From: a virus
Virus record (IMG/VR): IMGVR_UViG_3300025913_000022
Location: 1-64,000 of that record
Length of the DNA stretch: 64,000 nt
Strand: one strand, 5' to 3'
Part shown: positions 32,383 to 42,644 of the stretch, one piece after another
Layout of the letters: every line of letters begins with the position of its first letter
How positions within the stretch are numbered: the stretch's first letter is position 1
Translations under genes and position numbers: made by a program
Notes under the pieces: model-generated
Told to the model about the DNA's origin: nothing
The model's database searches: none
The model's input: the letters and a program-made list of their open reading frames with translations, nothing else

Positions 32383-34605
32383 ATGGCAACTCCTACTGCA
32401 AATTCGAAACCTTTAAGATCAGTTCCTACTTGGGAAAATGGTGTATGGAGTGTTACGGATTTTTATACTGAAGAATCTTTCAAAAATTTTGTTACTCCAT
32501 TATTTAAGGAACCGGGTAAGTATGAATTTGATGAAACAGCTTGGATTTTTAATGAACAAGCTCAAAAATTCAGAGAGAATGGGACTTATTGTGACGCTGC
32601 TTTTAAAAGTAAAGAGTTTACTACGTATTGGGACGATCAAAAAAATAAATGTAGAGCAGGTGTAATATTCAAAAATAAAGGTAAGACTTGGTATTTACCT
32701 AGAGAATATTACATGTGGATTAATTTCCTAAAAATAAATGATAAGGTTAAAAAGAAATTTGATTTTCCTAATGTGTGGGATGTTCAGTATCATATATCCT
32801 TGTATAATCTTTTAGCAGAATTAAATTATTTACACAGTGTTATATTAAAGAAAAGACAGATAGCAAGTTCTTATTTACACTGTGCTAAGTTAATTAATGA
32901 AATGTGGTTTGAAGAAACACCTATATTAAAAATGGGTGCTGCATTAAAAGATAAAGTTAGTGATAAAGGAAGTTGGAAATATTTAGAAGAGTATCGAAAT
33001 TTCTTAAATAAAAATACAGCTTGGTATAGACCCATGAATCCGGGAGGTATGGGTAAATGGGAACAAAAAATTGAAGTTACAGAAGAAGGAAGAACCGTAA
33101 CTACAGGATTGAAGGGAGCTTTAACAATGCTGACTTTTGAAAAAGATGCAAGTGCTGGTGTTGGTGGTCCATGTAGAATTTTCTTTCATGAAGAGTATGG
33201 TATTGCACCAAAAGGGGATGAGACGTATCGTTATGCAAAACAAGCAATGCGTTCTGGTATGTTAACAACAGGTATTTTTATTGGAGCAGGTTCTGTGGGT
33301 GATTTAGATAAATGTGAACCATTAAAAAAATTCATTTATCATCCTAGAGAAAATGGCTTCTATTCTGTTGAATGTAATTTGGTAGATGAAAAAGGTACAA
33401 TTGCACAAACAGGTTTGTTTATTCCTGAGCAATGGTCAATGCCTCCTTATATTGATGAGTTTGGGAATTCGGATGTAGAAGGTGCAATGAAGGCTTTAGA
33501 TGAAGAATTTAAACAATTAAAAAAAGATTTAGATCCTGCAGATTATCAATTAGAAATTTCTCAAAGACCTCGTTATATTTCTGAAGCTTTTGCTTTTAGA
33601 AAAGTATCAAAATTCCCGATTCATTTAATTTCGGCACAGAAAAAGAGAATTGAAGATAAAGCTTACCCTACAGAATATGTAGAATTATTTCGAAACGTAG
33701 AAGGTAAAGTAAAATTTAAACAAAGCAATAAATTACCAATAACAGAATTTCCCCTATCTAAGAAAACAGAAGATAAAGAAGGAGTAGTTGTAATTCATGA
33801 GCGCCCGATTGATAATCCTGATTTCTTAACTTATTTTGGGTCTATTGACCCTGTAGGTGTGGGTAAAACAAACACTTCAGATTCACTTTGTAGTATTTAC
33901 ATTTATAAAAACGACATTGAAGTTACGAGAGTTATAAATGGTGAACCAAAAACGTTTATAGAGCACGGAAAGTTAGTAGCATCTTGGACCGGTCGTTTTG
34001 ATGATTTGAATAAAACACATGAGCGTTTAGAAATGCTTATTGAACTTTATAATGCTTGGACCATTGTAGAAAATAATATAAGTCACTTTATCATTCACAT
34101 GATAAATAAGAAAAAACAAAAATATTTAGTTCCGAAAAATCAAATTATATTTTTAAAAGATTTAGGTGCTAATGAAAATGTTTATCAAGAATATGGTTGG
34201 AAAAATACAGGAAATCTTTTTAAAGAGCATTTGCTTAATTATGGAATTGAATTTTTAAAAGAAGAGATTGATCAAGAAGTTAACGCTGAAGGGGAAATTC
34301 TTAAAACGCAATACGGTATAGAAAGGATTCCTGATATCATGTTGCTTAAAGAAATGGAAGCTTATGATGATGGAGTAAACGTGGATAGGTTAGTTGCTTA
34401 TTGTGCTTTAGTTGCTTTTGTTAAAGTTCAACAGGCAAATCGCGGTTATAAAAAGAGACTGGAAGAAGAAAAGACACCGAAAAGCTTGGAAAAGTCCGAA
34501 AATTTGTATAAATTAAGTAACGGACCCTTCCGACATATTGGAATGGGTAATTCGCAAAATGACAACAGAAGACCACCTAGATATCCTTTTAAAAATTTTA
34601 GATAA
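32383..34605 (+). CDS. terL: Terminase large subunit
   Basis: 740 aa. ATPase half: ILKKRQIASSYLHCAKL near residues 153-169 takes the place of Walker A, as in crAss-like TerL. GGPCRIFFHEEYG near 260-272 is Walker B with the catalytic Glu. RNase H-like nuclease half: TYFGSIDPVGVGKTNTSD near 481-498 (first Asp), WTIVENNISHFIIHMI near 560, and GVNVDRLVAYCALVAF near 663-678 (last Asp). It cuts and pumps DNA into the prohead through the portal encoded next. Length is typical for crAss-like phages. Confidence 0.9.
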   Translation: MATPTANSKPLRSVPTWENGVWSVTDFYTEESFKNFVTPLFKEPGKYEFDETAWIFNEQAQKFRENGTYCDAAFKSKEFTTYWDDQKNKCRAGVIFKNKGKTWYLPREYYMWINFLKINDKVKKKFDFPNVWDVQYHISLYNLLAELNYLHSVILKKRQIASSYLHCAKLINEMWFEETPILKMGAALKDKVSDKGSWKYLEEYRNFLNKNTAWYRPMNPGGMGKWEQKIEVTEEGRTVTTGLKGALTMLTFEKDASAGVGGPCRIFFHEEYGIAPKGDETYRYAKQAMRSGMLTTGIFIGAGSVGDLDKCEPLKKFIYHPRENGFYSVECNLVDEKGTIAQTGLFIPEQWSMPPYIDEFGNSDVEGAMKALDEEFKQLKKDLDPADYQLEISQRPRYISEAFAFRKVSKFPIHLISAQKKRIEDKAYPTEYVELFRNVEGKVKFKQSNKLPITEFPLSKKTEDKEGVVVIHERPIDNPDFLTYFGSIDPVGVGKTNTSDSLCSIYIYKNDIEVTRVINGEPKTFIEHGKLVASWTGRFDDLNKTHERLEMLIELYNAWTIVENNISHFIIHMINKKKQKYLVPKNQIIFLKDLGANENVYQEYGWKNTGNLFKEHLLNYGIEFLKEEIDQEVNAEGEILKTQYGIERIPDIMLLKEMEAYDDGVNVDRLVAYCALVAFVKVQQANRGYKKRLEEEKTPKSLEKSENLYKLSNGPFRHIGMGNSQNDNRRPPRYPFKNFR

Positions 34606-34612
34606 GTAAACG

Positions 34613-37378
34613 ATGGAAGTTTTAAACGCACTGCAGCTTAAACAAGGAAAAAAAGCTCAATATAATAAAATGGGTACGATCACTCAACCCATTCAATTTA
34701 TTCCTCGTGATGAAAAAGATACGGATTGGGCTGCTTGGAATTTAGACTGGCATGAGTGGAGAGGGTTGATGCAGATAAGAAGAAATGCTCAGCGTTTAAT
34801 GAAGAATTATAAACTGGCAAAAGGAATTATTGATAGAAGTGATTATATAGTTGAAAATAATAATGAGTATCGAGAATTAGTTGACATACTTGCAAAAGAG
34901 GATATGTCGGCTCTTGATCTGAAATTTTATCCAATTATTCCTAACGTAATAAACACTCTTTGTAGTGAATTTGCTAAACGTAACACTAAAATTACTTTTA
35001 GAAGTGTCGATGAGTTTTCATATAACGAATTGTTAGAACAAAAACGTTCGCAGATTGAACAGGTTTTATTTGCTGATGCTGAGAAAAAACTGATGGATAA
35101 CATGATTCAGCAGGGTTTAGATCCTGAAGATCCAGAGGTACAAAAACAAATAGAGCAGCAAACATCCCCGGAGAGCATGAAAACACTTCCTGAAATTGAA
35201 GGGTTTTTCAAAAAGGATTATCGTTCCATGGTTGAGCAGTGGGCAGAACATCAGTACAAGGTAGATGTTGAGCGTTTTAATATTGATGAATTAGAAGAGC
35301 GCGCGTTTAGAAACATGCTAATCACTGATCGTGAGTTCTGGCATTTCAAAATGATGGAAGATGATTATGACATCGAGCTATGGAATCCGGTGCTGACGTT
35401 CTACAATAAATCTCCTGAAACGAGATATATTTCCCAAGGAAACTGGGTGGGTAAAGTAGACATGATGAATGTGGCAGATGTAGTTGATAAATATGGCTAT
35501 TTAATGACGCAGGATCAATTGGAAGCATTAGAAGCAATATACCCTGTCCGATCAGCAGGATATCCTCTACAAGGGTATCAGAATGACGGATCTTACTATG
35601 ATGCTACGAAGTCTCATGACTGGAACGTAAATCAACCGGGATTAGCTTACAGGCAGTTTGTTTCCATGTCGGATAATTTTGGAGCTAACGGAGGGGATAT
35701 TGTAACTTGGATAATGGGGCAGAATGAAGATTATGTGGATGCCGGCATGTCATTCCTGCTTCGTTGTACTACTGTATATTGGAAAAGTCAACGTAAGGTT
35801 GGGCACTTAACTAAAATTAAAGAAAACGGGGAAGTTATCACGGATATTATCGACGAAGACTATAAAGTTACCGATAAACCTATGTATAACACAACCTTGA
35901 TGAAAAATAAAAGCAAGGATAACTTAGTTTTTGGTGAGCATATTGATTGGATTTGGATCAATGAAGTTTGGGGTGGTGTGAAAATAGGTCCTAATCACCC
36001 TAGTTTCTGGGGTCAGAAGAACCCGGGTGGAGTGAACCCTATGTATATCGGTATCGATAAAAACAGAGTGGCTCCGTTACGTTATCAATTCAAAGGAGAT
36101 AAAACCTTATATGGTTGTAAGTTGCCGGTAGAAGGAGCTGTGTTTTCTGATTACAATACACGATCTGTAACATTAGTTGATTTAATGAAACCTTTTCAGG
36201 TTGGTTATAATATTGTGAATAATCAAATTGCAGATATACTTGTAGATGAATTAGGTACAGTGGTGATGTTTGATCAGAATGCTTTACCGCGTCACTCTAT
36301 GGGTGAAGATTGGGGAAAAAATAATTTAGCTAAGGCATATGTAGCTATGAAAAATTTCCAAATGTTACCCTTGGATACAACGCTTGCGAATGCAGAACAC
36401 CCTATTGCTAATCAGGCATTTCAGCAATTAGATTTAGAACAAAGTAAACGTTTGTTGAGTAGGGTTAATTTGGCTAATTATTTTAAACAAGAAGCGTTTT
36501 CTGTAATTGGTGTGACTCCTCAACGTATGGGTCAAGAGATCAGCAGGCAAACGGCAACAGGAGTTGAACAATCCGTTAACTCTTCTTATGCTCAAACAGA
36601 AACTTATTTTATACAACACTCGGATTATTTAATGCCTCGTGTGCATGCGATGAGAACAGATCTTGCACAGTTTTATAATTCAACTAAACCATCGGCAAGA
36701 CTTCAATATATCACTTCAAAAGATGAGAAAGTAAATTTTGAAATCAATGGGTCGGAACTTTTATTAAGAGATTTAAACGTTTATTGTACAAGTAAAGCTG
36801 TAGACAGAGCTCTTCTTGAAGAATTGAAACAACTTGCTGTAGGTAATAATACAGGTGGTGCTACAATTTACGATTTAGGTAATTTAATGCAAGCAGATTC
36901 TATAGCAGAGGTAACTCATACTTTAAAAAGTATCGAAGAAAAAGCATCTGCGGCGAATCAGGAAAAAATGCAGCATGAAGAAAGACTTAAACAAATGGAG
37001 ATTGATGCTAAAGCTGAGGAACGTAAATTCTTACTTGATCATGAAGCTATGGAAGCAGAGAAAAATCGTAGAAAAGATATTTTTGTTGCTGAGATTAGAG
37101 CTGCTGGTTATGCTGCAGGTGTTGATAAAAACAATAATGGGCAAAATGATTATCAAGATTTCTTAGATAAAATGAATGCCAGTGACGAATTTCAACAATC
37201 AATGACTTTTGAAAATGAAAAAGAACAAAATAAGCAAACTTTAAACAACGATAAGCAAAAAGTGCAAAGAGAAAAGATGAATAATCAGGTTAAATTGAAA
37301 GAACTTGATCTTCAAATAGCGAAGGAAAATAAAAACAAATTTGATAAACCGAAAAAAGAAACTCCAAAAAAGAAATAA
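34613..37378 (+). CDS. Portal protein
   Basis: 921 aa, directly after terL and before scaffold and capsid genes, the usual place of the portal. N-terminal region has helical clip/wing-type sequence (KLAKGIIDRSDYIVENNNEY), the middle a large mixed domain with WEQKN-like Gly/Trp patches (GGVKIGPNHPSFWGQKNPGG), then long helices. The last 150 residues are charged coiled coil. Near residue 840, VDKNNNGQNDYQDFLDKM looks like an EF-hand calcium loop. Length agrees with crAss-like portals, which are larger than most. Confidence 0.82.
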   Translation: MEVLNALQLKQGKKAQYNKMGTITQPIQFIPRDEKDTDWAAWNLDWHEWRGLMQIRRNAQRLMKNYKLAKGIIDRSDYIVENNNEYRELVDILAKEDMSALDLKFYPIIPNVINTLCSEFAKRNTKITFRSVDEFSYNELLEQKRSQIEQVLFADAEKKLMDNMIQQGLDPEDPEVQKQIEQQTSPESMKTLPEIEGFFKKDYRSMVEQWAEHQYKVDVERFNIDELEERAFRNMLITDREFWHFKMMEDDYDIELWNPVLTFYNKSPETRYISQGNWVGKVDMMNVADVVDKYGYLMTQDQLEALEAIYPVRSAGYPLQGYQNDGSYYDATKSHDWNVNQPGLAYRQFVSMSDNFGANGGDIVTWIMGQNEDYVDAGMSFLLRCTTVYWKSQRKVGHLTKIKENGEVITDIIDEDYKVTDKPMYNTTLMKNKSKDNLVFGEHIDWIWINEVWGGVKIGPNHPSFWGQKNPGGVNPMYIGIDKNRVAPLRYQFKGDKTLYGCKLPVEGAVFSDYNTRSVTLVDLMKPFQVGYNIVNNQIADILVDELGTVVMFDQNALPRHSMGEDWGKNNLAKAYVAMKNFQMLPLDTTLANAEHPIANQAFQQLDLEQSKRLLSRVNLANYFKQEAFSVIGVTPQRMGQEISRQTATGVEQSVNSSYAQTETYFIQHSDYLMPRVHAMRTDLAQFYNSTKPSARLQYITSKDEKVNFEINGSELLLRDLNVYCTSKAVDRALLEELKQLAVGNNTGGATIYDLGNLMQADSIAEVTHTLKSIEEKASAANQEKMQHEERLKQMEIDAKAEERKFLLDHEAMEAEKNRRKDIFVAEIRAAGYAAGVDKNNNGQNDYQDFLDKMNASDEFQQSMTFENEKEQNKQTLNNDKQKVQREKMNNQVKLKELDLQIAKENKNKFDKPKKETPKKK

Positions 37379-37548
37379 TCAGGATGATTTATAAATTGAA
37401 AAAAAGGATTTAAAACATTTCTATGTATAATATGTAAAAAATCTTTTATTCGATTGAAATAGTTAAACGTAAAAAAACTTTTTTGATGTACTTTCGTGTT
37501 TAGAGTAGTAAAAATCAGCGAGATAAACCAACAAAACCAACATAAAAA
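37379..37548 (+). promoter_or_regulatory. Intergenic leader before scaffold gene
   Basis: 170 nt without a gene. TACTTTCG near 37488 is one mismatch from TAnnTTTG, and two ACCAACA motifs lie just before ATG 37549. Likely the promoter and leader for the capsid genes. Confidence 0.35.
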
Positions 37549-38883
37549 ATGAGCACCACTACCACAGTAAAAGAAGAAGATGTAGATTTACAGGCTATAC
37601 TGGGAACTCCGGGAGCAATACTAACACCTTCTGAAAAAAAACCAAGTTTATTTTCTTCTGCTGGAGATATAAAAACAAAAGAGTTTCTTGATGGATTGTC
37701 TAAAAATCCCCCAACAGGAGCACCTCCTGCTGATGACGATGATGATAAATTAACTCCGGAAGAGAAACAAGCAAAAGCAGATGCTGCTTTAAAAGCTAAA
37801 GAAGCAGCTTTAGAAAATGCAAAAAAAGGTACAGAAATTTTAGATGGAATTATTCCGGGAGCTACAACATCAACAGATGATGACGATGATGATGCAGGTC
37901 AAGGTGGTGCTGGTGGTAGTGCAGCAGGTCGTAAAAAAACACAAAAAGATGCTTTAATTGAAACTGTAAAATCTTTAATTGAGGAAAAAGTATTATTTCC
38001 TTTTGATGGAGAAAAAACGGTAGAGCAGTATAGTCTGCAGGAATTAAAAGATCTCATTGTTAAAAACTTTGAATATAAACAAGAAGAGTTTACTAAAAAG
38101 TTACCTCTTGAATTTTATGATTCGTTACCAGAAGAATTGCAATATGCTTATAAATATTATGCAGATGGTGGTAAAGATTTAAAAAGTGTGTTTAAGGTTT
38201 TATCTCACATGGAGGAAAACAAACAGCTTGATACTAATACAGAAGAAGGTCAAAAACAAATATGCCGTCTTTGGTTGACTACTACTAATTTTGGCACTCC
38301 TGAAGAAATTGAAGCTGAGGTTAACACATATGCTGATCGTAAAGAATTAGATAAAAAAGCAGTTCAATTTAAACCAAAAGTTGAAGCTAAAACAGCGGAG
38401 ATTTTAGAAACGCAATTAAAAAAACAGGAAGAATCAAAAGCTAAACAACAACAAGCTGCAAGTAAATATGTGGAAAGTTTAGTTAAAGTTTTAACTCCGG
38501 GTGAAATCAACGGTTTAAAAATGGATAACAAAACTCAGGAAATGATTTATACTGGTTTAGTTCAACCTATTTATAAATCTGTCTCTGGAAGCAATACAAA
38601 TTTATTAGGACATTTACTTGAGAAATATCAATTCTTAGAACCTAATCATGCACTTATATCTGAAGTACTTTGGCATCTTGCAGACCCTGATGGTTTCAAA
38701 GCTAAATTGAAAGAGCAAGGTTCAACTACACAAGTTGTAAATACAGTTAACAAATTAAAAATCGAGCAACAAAGTAAAAATAATGGTGGAACTATAGATG
38801 ACCAAGGCGATGCTTCGAGAAAAAAAGTAGCAGCAAATGGTGAAACTAAAATTCCACGAGGTAACATATTTAGAAGAGTATAA
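37549..38883 (+). CDS. Scaffold-like acidic protein (444 aa)
   Basis: Between portal and major capsid protein, where scaffolds lie. Two Asp runs (PADDDDDKLTPEE, STDDDDDDAGQGG) in a disordered N-terminal 130 residues, then helical segments with ELQYAYKYYADGGKDLKSVF and a Lys/Glu/Gln-rich coiled coil (KTAEILETQLKKQEESKAKQ). The acidic, helical profile with a basic C-terminus (RKKVAANGETKIPRGNIFRR) fits a scaffold that is removed after assembly. No protease motif seen. Preceded by two ACCAACA motifs. Confidence 0.65.
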   Translation: MSTTTTVKEEDVDLQAILGTPGAILTPSEKKPSLFSSAGDIKTKEFLDGLSKNPPTGAPPADDDDDKLTPEEKQAKADAALKAKEAALENAKKGTEILDGIIPGATTSTDDDDDDAGQGGAGGSAAGRKKTQKDALIETVKSLIEEKVLFPFDGEKTVEQYSLQELKDLIVKNFEYKQEEFTKKLPLEFYDSLPEELQYAYKYYADGGKDLKSVFKVLSHMEENKQLDTNTEEGQKQICRLWLTTTNFGTPEEIEAEVNTYADRKELDKKAVQFKPKVEAKTAEILETQLKKQEESKAKQQQAASKYVESLVKVLTPGEINGLKMDNKTQEMIYTGLVQPIYKSVSGSNTNLLGHLLEKYQFLEPNHALISEVLWHLADPDGFKAKLKEQGSTTQVVNTVNKLKIEQQSKNNGGTIDDQGDASRKKVAANGETKIPRGNIFRRV

Positions 38884-38912
38884 ATAATAACAACTAAAAA
38901 TAAAAACAAAAA

Positions 38913-40538
38913 ATGGCAACTCCTGTATTGAACAATGGTATCTTCCTGAGAGATACCAACTATCAAGCGAATTCTCACGTTGATTCTTATCACTTGATGA
39001 ATATGCTAAAAGATGCTGAGCCGATGGATTTAGGTCCTGTCGATATTTGGGCAATGTCCCAGAAGGTCGAGATGCCCCTTTATCAATTATCGAGCTTTGG
39101 TGGGAAAAATGTTATCATGGTCGACAACGCCCGTGGTGAGTATAAATGGCAAACTCCTGTTTCGCAGGATTTACCTTATATTATCGAAGACATTGAGCCC
39201 AGCAACACTACAAAAGGTTTAGATGGTCAAACATTTAAACTTAAATTAAACCGTCGTGAATTTGGACATGGTGATATTTTCACTTATGACAAATACAATG
39301 GTGCAGAGTTTTATGTTACTGCAGAGGACATATTACCTACCGGTGATGGTTATATTTACACTGTACGTTTAGTGAATAATGACAACTTCCGTTTCTTAGA
39401 TAACAAGTATCTTGAAAATGGAACAAAATTATTCCGTGTAGGTTCTGCTCGTGGAGAATATGGAGAACGTTTCTCTGATATTATGACTCGTGCGGGCTTC
39501 CGTGAGTTTTATAACTTCGTAGGTGGTGCTCAAGCACACGTTCATTATTCTGTTTCATCTCGTGCTGATCTTCAGCTTAAAGGTGGTATGACAGCTAAAG
39601 GAACTGTACCGGTTACTGAAATTTGGAGAAATTTTGACCCAAATTTAGATCCTTCAATCACAAAGATTGAAGACATGGCTAAATTAATGGGACCAAAAGG
39701 AATGACTAGAGCGATGGAAGAAGGTACATTAAGTCGTACTTTCCTGACAACTTTAGAAGCAGCCCATTTATCGAAAATTGCTAATGATATCGAAACCTAC
39801 TTGATGTGGGGTAAAGGTGGACGTATTACTCAGGATGGTCCTGATGATATGCGTTTATCAGTGGGTCTTTGGAAACAGTTAGATAGCGCCTTCAAACGTG
39901 TTTATAATAAATCAAACTTTACGCTTGATTTATTCCGTTCGGAGTTATATAATTTCTTTGCAGGTCGTGTGGAATTTGATGGTCCTGATCCTAAACGTAA
40001 GTTACTTGTTCAAACAGGTATCGGTGGTATGCGTTTAGTAAACGAAGCTATCAAAAATGAAGCTGGAAATGCAGGTCTTGTTATACAAGCGGCTACAGAT
40101 AATGGTATCGGTGCTGTTACAGGAAAAGGTATGGATTTAGGGTTTGGTTATGCTTACACTAGAATCATAATTCCTTTCTTAGCAGAATTGGTATTTAAAA
40201 TTAACCCTGCTTTTGATAACATTCATACGAATGATATTGAGAATCCTATCATCGATGGTAATCCGTTATCTTCTTACAGTTTCATCATTTTTGATGTTAC
40301 TGATAATACAAATGATAACATTTACTTGTTGAAATTGAACTGGGATAATCAATTACGTTGGTGGTATCAAAATGGTACGATGGACTATATGGGTCGTACT
40401 AATGGTTTTGCTTCATCTGGTAACTTTAACGGGTACCGCGTAATGATGGAACAAACAATGCCGGCAATTTGGGTGAAAGATCCTACTAAGGTGTTGAAAA
40501 TTGTGATGAAAAACCCTATTACAGGGCAGTCTCTATAA
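38913..40538 (+). CDS. Major capsid protein (crAss-like)
   Basis: 541 aa, HK97-type expected. Features: MDLGPVDIWAMSQKVEMPLY (residues about 37-56), the mixed domain with KGLDGQTFKLKLNRREFGHG, and a well-conserved-looking helix region with SRTFLTTLEAAHLSKIANDI. The C-terminal region has GKGMDLGFGYAYTRIIIPFL. Length, position after scaffold, and the more GC-rich, highly expressed codon choice fit the capsid protein of crAss-like phages. The exact family is from position and pattern, not a search. Confidence 0.85.
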   Translation: MATPVLNNGIFLRDTNYQANSHVDSYHLMNMLKDAEPMDLGPVDIWAMSQKVEMPLYQLSSFGGKNVIMVDNARGEYKWQTPVSQDLPYIIEDIEPSNTTKGLDGQTFKLKLNRREFGHGDIFTYDKYNGAEFYVTAEDILPTGDGYIYTVRLVNNDNFRFLDNKYLENGTKLFRVGSARGEYGERFSDIMTRAGFREFYNFVGGAQAHVHYSVSSRADLQLKGGMTAKGTVPVTEIWRNFDPNLDPSITKIEDMAKLMGPKGMTRAMEEGTLSRTFLTTLEAAHLSKIANDIETYLMWGKGGRITQDGPDDMRLSVGLWKQLDSAFKRVYNKSNFTLDLFRSELYNFFAGRVEFDGPDPKRKLLVQTGIGGMRLVNEAIKNEAGNAGLVIQAATDNGIGAVTGKGMDLGFGYAYTRIIIPFLAELVFKINPAFDNIHTNDIENPIIDGNPLSSYSFIIFDVTDNTNDNIYLLKLNWDNQLRWWYQNGTMDYMGRTNGFASSGNFNGYRVMMEQTMPAIWVKDPTKVLKIVMKNPITGQSL

Positions 40539-40544
40539 AAACTC

Positions 40545-40655
40545 GGAGCTTCTGTTGGTCTTGCATACACCAGCAGTTTGCTTCTTGCCTGCACACATGC
40601 ATGTGACTCGAAAGAGGATTGGTTTGCAGCCGATTGCGGGAACAAAAAGTTAACC
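40545..40655 (+). other. Structured spacer after capsid gene
   Basis: CTGTTGGT near 40553 pairs with ACCAGCAG near 40572; a CACATGCATGTG palindrome follows near 40603. More GC-rich than its surroundings. May stabilise the 3' end of the capsid message or terminate part of the transcripts. An AACCAACAATAAA motif precedes the next ATG. Confidence 0.4.
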
Positions 40656-40668
40656 AACAATAAATAAA

Positions 40669-41676
40669 ATGAACACAGAAGCAGCAATACAAACAAGAAC
40701 TAAATCGGGAGCTATCGCGGTTAGACCTTATTTTGATCCCACTATAAAAAATATGGGATTAGAAAATTATGGTTTAGTTGTACAAGATGGTTGTCTTCAA
40801 ACTGAACAATTAACCTGTATAGAGCAAAACGGAACCAAAAGGTATTTGACCGGGTTGAATGAATTTGCTCGTGAAGTTTTGCAAATTAAGGATGAAAAAA
40901 AGAAAGAAGCTGTAATTAAAGAAATCAGAACAAAAGTTATTTTTCTTGAAAAAGCTTATGGGTCTAATGTAATCGATATTGCAGATAAAGCATTTTGGGA
41001 GAAAGTTAAAACGGTCCATCCTTCTAATGATAAATTTTGGGATAAAGTATTAATCAGTGTTGGTAACGAACCTGTATTTTTAGATCCGGAAAAACCTGAA
41101 GATTTAGTTAGGCTTTGTGCAATTGAAGCTGGTGGGTTTTCATTAATTGCAAAATCTTTAGATGAGGCGCGCGCGCGCAGTACCCCTCCTAAATTTTATT
41201 TAGATAAATATGAAGAAACTGCTTCAACTAAAACTGAAGTTAAAAAACTTCGTAATAAAGCTTTAGCTGCGTTACAAGAATTATACGATACAGATACTAA
41301 CAAATTATTCTATGTTGCAAAGGTTGTAGATGGAAATAGTGCACAGTATCGTAAAACAACCCCTAATGATGTAATGTACGATAACATGGATCGTTATATT
41401 ACCGCTCAAGGAATTGAAGTTTCTCCTAAGAGAGCTGCTAAAACATTCATTGAAGCTTCTGAAATGGATATGGAAACATTGATTTTAAAATCAATTGTTA
41501 GAGATTCTTCTTTTTATAAATTTATTATTTTAAAAGGAGATGGACATTTCTATGATGCTAAAGGAAACAATCTTTTAGGAAAAAATCCTGAAGAAATTCT
41601 TGAGTATTTAAAAAATCCTATGAATGCTAAAATACTAAAATCTTTAGAAGAAGATTTGAAAAAACACTGGGCATAG
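40669..41676 (+). CDS. Conserved virion-region protein (335 aa), TAG stop
   Basis: Not assigned. Globular, with many Lys/Asp/Glu: GLVVQDGCLQTEQLTCIEQN, FLEKAYGSNVIDIADKAFWE, EVKKLRNKALAALQELYDTD. Lies right after the capsid gene, so a capsid-associated or connector role is plausible. Ends with TAG; read-through would add only four residues before TAA. The leader AACCAACAATAAATAAA is shared with other late genes. Confidence 0.6.
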   Translation: MNTEAAIQTRTKSGAIAVRPYFDPTIKNMGLENYGLVVQDGCLQTEQLTCIEQNGTKRYLTGLNEFAREVLQIKDEKKKEAVIKEIRTKVIFLEKAYGSNVIDIADKAFWEKVKTVHPSNDKFWDKVLISVGNEPVFLDPEKPEDLVRLCAIEAGGFSLIAKSLDEARARSTPPKFYLDKYEETASTKTEVKKLRNKALAALQELYDTDTNKLFYVAKVVDGNSAQYRKTTPNDVMYDNMDRYITAQGIEVSPKRAAKTFIEASEMDMETLILKSIVRDSSFYKFIILKGDGHFYDAKGNNLLGKNPEEILEYLKNPMNAKILKSLEEDLKKHWA

Positions 41677-41718
41677 TTAACTAAATAATAATAACCAACA
41701 ATCAAAAAACAAATCAAA

Positions 41719-41853
41719 ATGAAAAAAAAATCGTTAAAAAAAGCAGAAACAGGTGGGATGGCGAATCCTAACCAAAAGGTAAGCACACAAAAAAGTGCAA
41801 CAAAATATACCGGTGGTAAAAACGCAAATGTAGCTGTAAAACCTAAAAAGTAA
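41719..41853 (+). CDS. Small basic protein with TGG repeats (44 aa)
   Basis: Clean ATG-TAA frame after an AACCAACAATC leader. Product is very Lys-rich (MKKKSLKKAETGGMANPNQK) and ends KYTGGKNANVAVKPKK. ETGG and YTGG are similar short repeats. Possibly a DNA-packaging or capsid peptide; too short for a firm call. Confidence 0.55.
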   Translation: MKKKSLKKAETGGMANPNQKVSTQKSATKYTGGKNANVAVKPKK

Positions 41854-41859
41854 ATAAAG

Positions 41860-42567
41860 TTGAACAATCAAGTTTTACAACTAAAAGTAAGACAAAGTCT
41901 TAACAAACTTGCCAGCAATGATTATGATAACATAGTCTGCTGGCAGATTGTTGAGAAATTCAATAAAGTTCAACCTTTGTGGACTAGAAAAAATCTCCAT
42001 GGTTTAAACGTAAAACAAGAAGGTGATGAACAGTCTACAAGTAGAATTGATGATTTTCAAATTTTATTAACTACATCTCCTGTTTTAACTGTTGCAGATA
42101 GAGGTGATTTTTACGAAACAGTTAACATACTACCTCAAGATTATTTGAGGTTTAAACGTGTTTCTTGTAAAGCGAAAAGTGATTGTTGCTCGGAAAGAAA
42201 GATGGTTGTTTATTTGGGTGAAGCAGGTAATCTTGATTTATTGCTTCGAGATAAAAATAAGCAACCTAGTTTTGAATGGGGAGAAACTTTTGCAACATTT
42301 AGTGCGGATAAATTACGTATTTATACAAATGCTCAGTTTGAGGTAATAGATCCTACCTTAACTTATTACAGACAACCTCGTAGAATTGAAATAGCAGGTT
42401 GTAAGGATCCTTATACAGGAATTACTCCTACAACAGATGTAGAGTGTGAATTTAAAGATGATATTGTTGAGCTTTTGATTGAAGCAACAGCCGGTGAATT
42501 GGCAAAAGATATTGAGTCTATAATGCAAGCTCAAAGAGCTGAGCAGAACGTAGAAAAAAATAATTAA
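41860..42567 (+). CDS. Head-tail connector/adaptor-type protein (235 aa)
   Basis: TTG start 6 nt after the small basic gene. Residues 1-60 (VLQLKVRQSLNKLASNDYDN, IVCWQIVEKFNKVQPLW) form helices seen in structural proteins at this place in crAss-like genomes. A beta-rich middle has PVLTVADRGDFYETVNILPQ and several Cys (CKAKSDCC). A ring or adaptor protein joining portal and tail is the likely role, by order and pattern only. Confidence 0.6.
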   Translation: MNNQVLQLKVRQSLNKLASNDYDNIVCWQIVEKFNKVQPLWTRKNLHGLNVKQEGDEQSTSRIDDFQILLTTSPVLTVADRGDFYETVNILPQDYLRFKRVSCKAKSDCCSERKMVVYLGEAGNLDLLLRDKNKQPSFEWGETFATFSADKLRIYTNAQFEVIDPTLTYYRQPRRIEIAGCKDPYTGITPTTDVECEFKDDIVELLIEATAGELAKDIESIMQAQRAEQNVEKNN

Positions 42568-42644
42568 AATTAATTTGGTTTATCAGTAAAATTTTTGTAT
42601 ATTAAAATAAATTGTTTGTTTGTTTAACTTAAAAATCGAAAAAA

